NCBI RefSeq assembly: GCF_039652615.1
Contig: NZ_JBDJAC010000004.1
Coordinates: forward strand, 62,001 to 126,000
Direction: 5' to 3'
Length of the DNA: 64,000 bases
DNA from: Fulvimarina sp039652615
GTDB lineage: Bacteria > Pseudomonadota > Alphaproteobacteria > Rhizobiales > Rhizobiaceae
Positions 57,676-64,000 of this stretch are shown piece after piece. Position numbers and translations under genes: made by a program. The notes beneath the pieces were generated by a model, which did no database searches, had not been told where the DNA came from, and was given only the letters and a program-made list of their open reading frames with translations. Position 1 is the stretch's first letter. Every line of letters begins with the position of its first letter.

Positions 57676-58695
57676 ATGTCCGCTTCCGGCCTTCCCTTCG
57701 ATGATATCCGCGAACTCGTCGCCAATCTGCCCGCCGCCGATCGCAAGGCGATCCGAGCGAAGCGGGACCGCGAGGCGCAGCTGACCAAGCCGCAGGGCTC
57801 CCTCGGCCGGTTGGAGGAGCTGTCGGAATGGGTGGCTGCCTGGCGCGGTTCGCCAACCATTCTTCGTCCCGTCGTCACCGTCTTTGCGGGCACGCATGGC
57901 GTCACCAAGCAGGGCGTTTCACCCTATCCCTCGGAGGTCACCCAGCAGATGGTGACCAATTTCGCCTCGGGTGGCGCGGCGATCAACCAGATCTGCGCAG
58001 CCTATGATCTGGGGCTCAAGGTCTTCGATCTGGCCCTTGATTATCCGACGGGCGATATCAGCGTCGAAGCGGCGATGGACGAAAAGACCTGCGCTGCGAC
58101 CGTCGCCTATGGAATGGAGGCGCTGGCCGGCGAGCCCGATCTCATCTGCCTTGGCGAAATGGGGATCGGGAACACGACGGTCGCAGCAGCTGTCTATTGC
58201 GCGCTTTTCGGCGGCGATCCGGCCGATTGGGTCGGGCCGGGCACGGGGATGGACGAGGCCGGCCTGAAACGTAAGGCGGAAGTTGTCGCCCGTGCCATGG
58301 ACACCCATCAGGGCCACCTGAAGGACCCGCTGGAAGTGCTTCGCCGCGTCGGCGGCCGGGAATTCGCCGCCATGGTCGGCGCGATTCTCGCCGCACGCAC
58401 CCAGCGCGTTCCGGTGATTATCGATGGCTTCGTCGCAACGGCCGCAGCGGCCGTCCTGCACAAGATGGAGCCCTCGGCTCTCGACCATTGCCTTTTCGCG
58501 CACGTTTCCGCCGAGCCGGGACATATCAAGGCCCTCGGCATGATGGACAAGGTGCCGCTTCTGGCGCTTGGAATGCGTCTGGGTGAGGGGACAGGTGCGG
58601 CGCTTGCCGCCGGCATGGTCAAGGCCGCGTGTCAGTGCCATACGGGCATGGCCACCTTCGAGCAGGCGGCCGTTTCCAACAAGGCCGGCTCGTGA
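57676..58695 (+). CDS. cobT: Nicotinate-nucleotide-dimethylbenzimidazole phosphoribosyltransferase CobT
   Basis: A 339-residue enzyme that makes alpha-ribazole phosphate, the lower-ligand precursor. LTKPQGSLGRLEELSEWVAA, FAGTHGVTKQGVSPYPSEVT and ICLGEMGIGNTTVAAAVYCA are the family signatures. The C-terminal SAEPGHIKALGMMDKVPLLA holds the catalytic Glu region. AGGAG precedes the ATG; the 66-bp gap after cobC is larger than others in the operon. This is the CobU of P. denitrificans nomenclature. Confidence 0.96.
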   Translation: MSASGLPFDDIRELVANLPAADRKAIRAKRDREAQLTKPQGSLGRLEELSEWVAAWRGSPTILRPVVTVFAGTHGVTKQGVSPYPSEVTQQMVTNFASGGAAINQICAAYDLGLKVFDLALDYPTGDISVEAAMDEKTCAATVAYGMEALAGEPDLICLGEMGIGNTTVAAAVYCALFGGDPADWVGPGTGMDEAGLKRKAEVVARAMDTHQGHLKDPLEVLRRVGGREFAAMVGAILAARTQRVPVIIDGFVATAAAAVLHKMEPSALDHCLFAHVSAEPGHIKALGMMDKVPLLALGMRLGEGTGAALAAGMVKAACQCHTGMATFEQAAVSNKAGS

Positions 58696-58716
58696 CACGT
58701 CAGCGCGATCTTGTTT

Positions 58717-59673
58717 TCAGCCGACCTGCTGATTCAGCCATGAGATGAAGCCGCGCACCGCCGGTTCCCTCATCGCTTTGGTTTCGTGGAAGGTCTCGTG
58801 TCGCGCGCCCTCGACGATCGTCAGGGTAACTTTGCTCAGGCCCTGGCTTTCAAGCCGGGCCTTCAGCCAGGACAGCGCTTTGCCGCCTTCCGTCGCCGGG
58901 TCCTCGGAACCGCCGAGAAGATGGATCGGCAGGCCTTTCGGCAAGCGGGCGATCGCCTCCTTGCTTCCGCCCATACGGACCATCGCGACCACGTCCTCCA
59001 TCATCGAGACGGTCGGCGTAAACCCGCATAAAGGGTCCTCGGCGAAAGCGTCGACCGCGTCTGGATCGTGGGACAGCCAGTCCTGATCCCTGCGCCGGTT
59101 CTTGATGGATTTTTCCCAGGGCTCAAAGACAAGACGCCGGGAGAGCATGCTCGCGACATCCGAGCCCTTGAAGAACTTCTCAATGCCAAGGCCGAAGAGG
59201 CCGGCCTTTGTTTGCCAGCCGCCCCGAAGGTCCGAGTTCCAGACGGCGAGACCGGCGAGCCCATCGCCATGGCGCTGCGCAAAGTTCATCGCGACGAGCC
59301 CGCCCATGGAATGCCCGAACACGAAGATCGGAACGTCTGGATATGTGCCGCGGGCGTAATCCAGAACGTAGCGACAATCGCGCAGAACCGCATCCATTCC
59401 ATCGTGTCGGGCGAAACGCCTAAACGGTGCGTCCCGCGCTGTCGTCGAGCCATGCCCGCGATGATCGTGCGCGAACACTGCAAAGCCTTCTACCGCAAGT
59501 GCTTCAGCAAAGGCTCGATAGCGCCCCGCATGCTCCGCCAGCCCGTGAAACACGAGAATAACGGCGCGCGGCTCTGTTGGCACAGTGCGATAGAGGTTAA
59601 GGGAAGCACCTGTCGGACTGTCGATCGTCAGGCTGTCGGATTCGATCATGGCGTCATGGGATTGCGCCATCAC
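58717..59673 (-). CDS. Alpha/beta hydrolase (monoacylglycerol lipase-like)
   Basis: A 318-residue serine hydrolase of the Hydrolase_4 family. VILVFHGLAEHAGRYRAFAE supplies the oxyanion HG and AHDHRGHGSTTARDAPFRRF follows. The nucleophile elbow is FVFGHSMGGLVAMNFA. An Asp in GGSEDPATEGG and the His in GARHETFHE complete the triad. There is no signal peptide. The family cleaves monoglycerides or lysophospholipids (PldB-like). Several in-frame Met codons near the start (59673, 59670, 59649) leave the N-terminus uncertain. It follows the GNAT gene by 9 bp. Confidence 0.88.
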   Translation of the reverse strand: MMAQSHDAMIESDSLTIDSPTGASLNLYRTVPTEPRAVILVFHGLAEHAGRYRAFAEALAVEGFAVFAHDHRGHGSTTARDAPFRRFARHDGMDAVLRDCRYVLDYARGTYPDVPIFVFGHSMGGLVAMNFAQRHGDGLAGLAVWNSDLRGGWQTKAGLFGLGIEKFFKGSDVASMLSRRLVFEPWEKSIKNRRRDQDWLSHDPDAVDAFAEDPLCGFTPTVSMMEDVVAMVRMGGSKEAIARLPKGLPIHLLGGSEDPATEGGKALSWLKARLESQGLSKVTLTIVEGARHETFHETKAMREPAVRGFISWLNQQVG

Positions 59674-59682
59674 AGTTTCGGT

Positions 59683-60189
59683 TCACGCCCAGAGAAACGC
59701 CACTTTTCCAATCGTCTCGCCTCCAAAAATCTCGGTCCCCTGGGCCATGTCGGAGCCGCCGAGCGCCCGATAGAACATGATTGCCCGTTCGTTCTCTGCA
59801 AGCGTCCAGACCGCGCATCCCTTGCCGCATTCGCTCGCCAGCTGGTGACGCGCGGCTGCAAAGAGCCTGCGTCCAAGACCGACGCCTTGGAAGTTCGGAT
59901 CGAGATAAAGTTCGTAAATCTCACCGTTCGCGGGCAGCGCGTGCGTCCGGTTGCGCCCAAAGGTCGCGTAACCGACGATACAGCCACCGAATCGGCAGAC
60001 GAGAACGCGCGTCCCGGAATTGATCAGGCGCCCCCACCAGAGCGAATCGCGGCGTGCGATCATCGCGTTGAGGCTGCGAAAAGGGATGATGCCCGTATAA
60101 GCGTGACGCCACGACGCGCTGTGAACCCGTTGGAGACAAGCTGCGTCGATTTCCTCCGCATACCGGATATCGGTGATCGTTGTCGTCAT
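59683..60189 (-). CDS. GNAT family N-acetyltransferase
   Basis: A 168-residue acetyltransferase. The acetyl-CoA-binding motif A is seen in LYLDPNFQGVGLGRRLFAAA, preceded by CIVGYATFGR and followed by VWTLAENERAIMFYRALGG. A Trp-Tyr motif near the N-terminus (ASWRHAYTGIIPF) is typical of the RimI/YhbS-like group. The substrate is unknown. It is the first gene of a two-gene unit with the hydrolase. Confidence 0.9.
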   Translation of the reverse strand: MTTTITDIRYAEEIDAACLQRVHSASWRHAYTGIIPFRSLNAMIARRDSLWWGRLINSGTRVLVCRFGGCIVGYATFGRNRTHALPANGEIYELYLDPNFQGVGLGRRLFAAARHQLASECGKGCAVWTLAENERAIMFYRALGGSDMAQGTEIFGGETIGKVAFLWA

Positions 60190-60531
60190 CGCAGCTCTCG
60201 GACCAACGTACCGGGCCGTCGCGCTCCGGTTTGCAGATTTTCTTGGGCGGCTGATATCGTAGCGCCGGATGAGCCGGCTGTCAGCCCTTTATAGGACCGA
60301 GTGATCAAGGTTCGTCGTCGAACGCACCACCTCCACGGTCTTGGACTTTAGTCGAAATATCCGGTCGTCCGACATGGGAAAACAGTGGGATCAATGGATA
60401 GAGGCCGCTCATACGCAGGATAGCGCACTAAAAACCGCTGGTCTCTCCCCGGAATAAATACTTAAGGCATCTTTACTGATCGGGTCATCCTTATGCTAAA
60501 GACTGAGAAGTGTGAATGGGAGGAGTTTCAC
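60190..60531. other. Intergenic region upstream of the symporter operon
   Basis: This 342-bp gap lies between the divergent GNAT and DUF4212 genes and should hold both promoters. It is less GC-rich toward 60400-60490. I see a short palindrome AGCCGGCT near 60275 but no convincing operator, RNA or coding frame. Confidence 0.4.
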
Positions 60532-60816
60532 ATGAGTAACTCGAATTCGTCGGCGAGCTCGCAGAGCCGCAACGCCGACGCATACTGGAAAGCCAATGTT
60601 CGCCTGATGACCGGCTGCCTGATCGTCTGGGCACTGGTGTCTTTCGGATTTGCGATCCTGCTGCGGCCGCTGGTCAGCAGCATCGGCGTCGGCGGAACCG
60701 ATCTCGGTTTCTGGTTCGCCCAGCAAGGATCGATTCTCGTCTTTATCTTTCTGATCTTTTTCTATGCGTGGAGGATGAAAGCCCTCGATCGCAAGTTTGA
60801 TGTCGACGAGCAGTAA
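60532..60816 (+). CDS. DUF4212 domain-containing small subunit of sodium/solute symporter
   Basis: A 94-residue membrane protein with two helices (about 27-47 and 62-82). YWKANVRLMTGCLIVWALVS and LGFWFAQQGSILVFIFLIFF are the DUF4212 signature, with FYAWRMKALDRKFDVDE at the end. A GGGAGGAG site precedes the ATG at 60532. It starts the operon with the large symporter subunit 24 bp downstream, a standard pairing for the acetate-permease-like VC_2705 group. It probably assists symporter assembly or gating. Confidence 0.93.
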   Translation: MSNSNSSASSQSRNADAYWKANVRLMTGCLIVWALVSFGFAILLRPLVSSIGVGGTDLGFWFAQQGSILVFIFLIFFYAWRMKALDRKFDVDEQ

Positions 60817-60840
60817 TCGGGAGAGGGAGGACACCACCTG

Positions 60841-62607
60841 ATGGATCAATATTATCTCAATCTGATTTTTGTCGGCGCGACCTTCGCGTTGTATATCGGC
60901 ATCGCCTTCTGGGCGCGTGCCGGCTCGACCGACGATTTCTATGCCGCGAACCGCGGCGTTCATCCCGTCACGAACGGCATGGCGACGGCTGCGGACTGGA
61001 TGTCGGCCGCATCGTTCATCTCGATGGCGGGCCTCATCGCCTTCAACGGCTACGACGCTTCGGCCTATCTGATGGGCTGGACCGGCGGCTACGTGCTGCT
61101 CGCGCTTCTGCTTGCGCCCTATCTTCGCAAGTTCGGTTCGTTCACGGTTCCCGAGTTCATCGGTGATCGTTTCTATTCGAAGTCGGCCCGCCTGATCGGC
61201 GTTCTCTGCCTGATCGTTGCTTCGGTCACCTACGTGATCGGCCAGATGACGGGCGTCGGCGTCGCGTTCTCCCGCTTCCTCGAAGTGTCGAACACGACCG
61301 GTCTTCTGATCGGTGCGGCGGTGGTGTTCTTCTACGCCGTTCTCGGCGGCATGAAGGGCGTCACCTACACGCAGGTCGCCCAGTACATCGTGTTGATTTC
61401 GGCCTTCACGATCCCCGCGATCTTCATTTCGCTTCAGCTGACCGGCAACTTCCTGCCGCCGCTCGGCCTGTTCTCGGATTTCAAGGCGTCCGGACAGCCG
61501 CTGCTTGCAACGCTCAACACCGTTCTCGGTGATCTGGGCTTTGCCAGCTACACCGCACAACAGGATACGGATCTCAACCTCTTCCTGTTTACCCTGACGC
61601 TGATGATCGGCACGGCGGGTCTGCCCCACGTTATCATCCGCTTCTTCACCGTTCCGAAAGTGTCCGACGCTCGTTATTCGGCAGGCTGGGCACTGGTGTT
61701 CATCGCGCTCCTCTACCTCACGGCCCCGGCCGTCGGTGCCATGGCGCGCCTCAACATTATCGATACGGTGTACCCGAACGGTGTTGGCGAGCAGTCGCTC
61801 GCCTATGACGATCGCCCGGAATGGATCAAGAACTGGGAACTCACGAACCTGATCACGTTCGACGACAAGAACGGTGACGGCAAGATCCAGATCTACAACG
61901 ACAAAAACCCGGACTTCCAAAGCCGGGCGCAGGAACTGGGCTGGAACGGCAACGAGCTGGACGTCAACAACGACATTCTGGTCCTCGCCAATCCCGAGAT
62001 CGCCGGCCTTCCCGGCTGGGTGATCGCTCTCGTCGCTGCCGGTGGTCTTGCCGCCGCGCTCTCGACGGCAGCAGGCCTTCTGCTCGCGATCGCCGGCTCC
62101 GTGTCGCACGATCTCGTCAAGGGCGCGCTCGCTCCGAACATCTCGGAAAAGGGCGAGCTGATGACGGCCCGCATCGCCATGGCCATCGCAATCGCCGTCG
62201 CCACCTATCTCGGCCTCAATCCTCCGGGATTTGCCGCGCAGACGGTGGCACTCGCCTTCGGCATCGCTGCCGCCTCGATCTTCCCGGTTCTGATGATGGG
62301 CGTCTTCTCCAAGACGATCAACAACACCGGTGCGGTCGCAGGCATGCTGGTCGGCCTCATTACGACAGTTGTCTATATCTTCCTGCACAAGGGATGGTTC
62401 TTCGTTCCCGACACGAACAGCTTCACGGATGCCAATCCGCTGTTCCTGTCCGTGAAATCCACCTCTTTCGGTGCGATCGGCGCGCTGTTCAACTTCGCCA
62501 CGGCCATCATCGTGTCGAAGATGACCGCAAGCCCGCCGCAGCGCATCCAGGAAATGGTCGAGTCGCTTCGCGTTCCGCGCGGTGCGTCGACTGCGACAGG
62601 ACACTGA
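60841..62607 (+). CDS. Sodium:solute symporter, acetate permease-like (VC_2705 subfamily)
   Basis: A 588-residue SSS-family transporter with about 13 helices. FYAANRGVHPVTNGMATAAD and WMSAASFISMAGLIAFNGYD are the core of helices 1-2, and GLPHVIIRFFTVPKVSDARY is the family signature. LAAALSTAAGLLLAIAGSVS continues the core. A ~70-residue extramembrane insert (about 320-390) carries an EF-hand-like loop, DDKNGDGKIQ at 341-350. With the DUF4212 partner it probably takes up acetate or another short organic acid with sodium. A strong terminator follows. Confidence 0.93.
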   Translation: MDQYYLNLIFVGATFALYIGIAFWARAGSTDDFYAANRGVHPVTNGMATAADWMSAASFISMAGLIAFNGYDASAYLMGWTGGYVLLALLLAPYLRKFGSFTVPEFIGDRFYSKSARLIGVLCLIVASVTYVIGQMTGVGVAFSRFLEVSNTTGLLIGAAVVFFYAVLGGMKGVTYTQVAQYIVLISAFTIPAIFISLQLTGNFLPPLGLFSDFKASGQPLLATLNTVLGDLGFASYTAQQDTDLNLFLFTLTLMIGTAGLPHVIIRFFTVPKVSDARYSAGWALVFIALLYLTAPAVGAMARLNIIDTVYPNGVGEQSLAYDDRPEWIKNWELTNLITFDDKNGDGKIQIYNDKNPDFQSRAQELGWNGNELDVNNDILVLANPEIAGLPGWVIALVAAGGLAAALSTAAGLLLAIAGSVSHDLVKGALAPNISEKGELMTARIAMAIAIAVATYLGLNPPGFAAQTVALAFGIAAASIFPVLMMGVFSKTINNTGAVAGMLVGLITTVVYIFLHKGWFFVPDTNSFTDANPLFLSVKSTSFGAIGALFNFATAIIVSKMTASPPQRIQEMVESLRVPRGASTATGH

Positions 62608-62638
62608 AGCAGGAAGACCTTACCGCTCTTTGAGAAAG

Positions 62639-62672
62639 ACGGCCCGCCCCTGAAAGGCGGGCCGTTTTCTTG
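62639..62672 (+). terminator. Rho-independent terminator of the symporter operon
   Basis: A perfect 10-bp stem (ACGGCCCGCC with GGCGGGCCGT) with a CCTGAAA loop is followed by TTTCTTGTT. It lies 32 bp past the symporter stop. Confidence 0.9.
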
Positions 62673-62771
62673 TTGACCCGGCGCGTGCGACGCGCTCCAA
62701 CCGCGTTTTAAGCGGCAGCCTGCAAGGGCAGCGCCGAATCTGCACCAAACCTTTGGAACGTCAGCGAATTC

Positions 62772-63269
62772 ATGGCCCTGGAACTCTTCGCCGCGATCGC
62801 GCTCGCCCTCAGCGTCGGCGGCATCGTCTATTTCCTGCGCAAGATATCCGGCGGACGCCTGCCGAAGACGACGATCCCGCTCTTCGCGGCGCTCGCTCTT
62901 GTCGGGTTCGCGGTCTGGGGCGATTACAGCTGGGCGTCCCGCACGGCTTCGGCCCTGCCGGACCGGCTCGTCGTCGTCGACGAGATAAGCCAGTCCAATC
63001 TCTGGCGGCCCTGGAGTTTCATTTTCCCGGTTTCGGAGCGATTCGTTGCCGCTGATATCGGCGGCGCACAGCGAAACGAGAACGATCCCGGCAAGGTGCG
63101 TGTGGAGCTTTATTATATGGAGCGCCGGGTACCTGCCCGGCGTCAGACCGTCGTGATCGATTGCAGCGCGAAAGCGGCAGCGCCCGACGCAGGCGACAAT
63201 GCCACCCAGCTGAGAGACCGTGTCTGCGCTGCGGTCGCGATGCCGGAGACCGCGCCTTCCGCCGGATGA
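62772..63269 (+). CDS. Hypothetical membrane protein
   Basis: A 165-residue protein with two N-terminal helices (about 3-21 and 35-52) and a ~110-residue C-terminal domain, probably periplasmic given the short basic loop between helices. The soluble part has RPWSFIFPVSERFVAADIGG and two cysteines (in VIDCSAKAA and RDRVCAAV) that could form a disulfide. No family is recognised. The ATG at 62772 lacks a strong ribosome site. Its nearest neighbours are the symporter upstream, behind a terminator, and the convergent AEC transporter. Confidence 0.65.
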   Translation: MALELFAAIALALSVGGIVYFLRKISGGRLPKTTIPLFAALALVGFAVWGDYSWASRTASALPDRLVVVDEISQSNLWRPWSFIFPVSERFVAADIGGAQRNENDPGKVRVELYYMERRVPARRQTVVIDCSAKAAAPDAGDNATQLRDRVCAAVAMPETAPSAG

Positions 63270-63320
63270 CGGGAAACCCGGCTGAATAGGCCGGGGACGG
63301 TATCGAAGCTCTCGTGAAGG

Positions 63321-64000
63321 CTATCCGGCCGAAAGCACCGTCAGCCAGCCGCTTAACGTGAAGACGGCCAGGATCGTCGACAGAAGGATGGTCGTTGCCG
63401 CCAGCTTTTCTCCGGTCCCGAAATAGGCAGCAAAGAGGTAGGCGTTGACGCCTGCCGGTGCGGCGGCGGTCAGGACCGCTCCTTTCAGCCAGAGATCGGT
63501 CAGACCGAGTTCGGTGCCGATCAGCCAGACCAGCCCCGGCTGCACGATCAACGAAATGAGGGCGATCACGGAGGCGGAAAGGATGTCGCCTTTCAGCCCA
63601 TAGCGCGTCAGGGACATACCGAGCGCGAACAGCGCAACCGGTCCTGCCGTGGAGGCGATCAGCTGGGTGATCTCGTCGAAATGACCGCCGAGCGGCAGCC
63701 CGGTCGCGCGCCAGAGAAGACCGCAGGCAATGCCGATGACGATCGAATTGGTCGCCAGATTGCGGCCGGTCCGGCGAAAAATGGCGCCAAGGGTCGGGCG
63801 TTTCCTGACGCCATCGGCCTCTTTCGCGTCGAGCTGAATGGCCCGTTCCACCATCAGCGTCGAAGCGATCATCATCACCGGCAGATGGATCGCGATGATG
63901 AGCAGGAGCGGCTCCAGCCCCCGGTCTCCATAGGCGCGTTGCAACGTCGGCAGGGCGACGAAGACGGTGTTGGCGAAGCTTGCGGAGATGCCGGCGATGA
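63321..64000 (-). CDS. AEC family transporter, C-terminal part (cut by window edge)
   Basis: At least 226 residues of an auxin-efflux-carrier-type permease. The frame stays open to the window end, and the upstream residues (GISASFANTVFVALPTLQRA) are the conserved AEC segment before helix 4, so the true start lies beyond 64000. Further helices include ATNSIVIGIACGLLWRATGL and GPVALFALGMSLTRYGLKGD, the latter the signature of the second repeat. AEC members export or import dicarboxylates such as malate, among other anions. The stop is at 63321-63323. Confidence 0.9.
   Translation of the reverse strand, partial: IAGISASFANTVFVALPTLQRAYGDRGLEPLLLIIAIHLPVMMIASTLMVERAIQLDAKEADGVRKRPTLGAIFRRTGRNLATNSIVIGIACGLLWRATGLPLGGHFDEITQLIASTAGPVALFALGMSLTRYGLKGDILSASVIALISLIVQPGLVWLIGTELGLTDLWLKGAVLTAAAPAGVNAYLFAAYFGTGEKLAATTILLSTILAVFTLSGWLTVLSAG

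Noticed and set aside
60496..62604. 702-codon minus-strand open frame opposite the symporter
   Set aside because: It is antisense to the DUF4212/symporter pair, with a composition (Arg, Asp, Glu, Gly) typical of such shadows.

Overview
The window looks like a chromosomal segment of an alphaproteobacterium, most likely order Hyphomicrobiales (Rhizobiales). It is GC-rich with strong GC3 codon use, and it carries family signatures typical of that group: ChvE-GguAB sugar uptake, BetIBA with BetC and ChoXWV, a DUF1127 micro-protein, FCD-type GntR control and fused cobalamin enzymes. The genus cannot be fixed from this stretch. I saw no rRNA, tRNA, CRISPR array, insertion sequence or prophage.

Layout. 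(1) 0.1-7.2 kb: a Crp-family regulator, then a minus-strand block of periplasmic binding protein, APH-like kinase, acyl-CoA synthetase and acyl-CoA dehydrogenase, with an SDR dehydrogenase facing away. The set resembles the hydroxyacyl-CoA kinase (levulinate, Lva-type) route. (2) 7.3-10.3 kb: cobalamin locus 1, a CobH fused to an RNase H-like N-terminal domain, then CobL. (3) 10.4-13.5 kb: a DUF1127 protein and a cyanide-insensitive bd oxidase operon (cioA-cioB-DUF2474). (4) 14-28 kb: mixed housekeeping and accessory genes: HerA-like ATPase, DMT exporter, a DSP-type phosphatase homologue that lost its catalytic Cys, a LMW-PTP/fructosamine kinase pair, MBL hydrolase, MFS exporter, rlmE, a long-tailed Ppx/GppA, MarR, an M3 peptidase, and a chimeric CoA-transferase/HMG-CoA-lyase remnant.

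(5) 28.1-40.1 kb: a plus-strand pentose/hexose regulon. DgoK and DgoA finish the De Ley-Doudoroff galactose route. A GntR regulator, ChvE-GguA-GguB uptake, a sugar 1-dehydrogenase, an aldonate dehydratase, a 2-keto-3-deoxyarabonate dehydratase and a ketoglutarate semialdehyde dehydrogenase take L-arabinose (probably D-galactose too for the first steps) to 2-oxoglutarate. No lactonase is visible. (6) 40.1-50.4 kb: a choline/glycine-betaine island. betI-betC-GST-BCCT-betB-betA run leftward and choXWV rightward from a shared region with BetI-like palindromes, so choline, choline sulfate and betaine are imported and choline is oxidised to betaine.

(7) 50.7-58.7 kb: cobalamin locus 2 (cbiX, cobI, cbiG-cobJ fusion, cobM, cobB, cobC, cobT), largely one overlapping operon whose first ribosome site can be sequestered in a leader hairpin. 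With locus 1 it covers most corrin-ring steps. CbiX plus CbiG indicates early cobalt insertion. (8) 58.7-64 kb: an alpha/beta hydrolase and GNAT pair, a DUF4212/sodium-solute symporter pair closed by a strong terminator, a small membrane protein, and an AEC transporter cut by the right edge.
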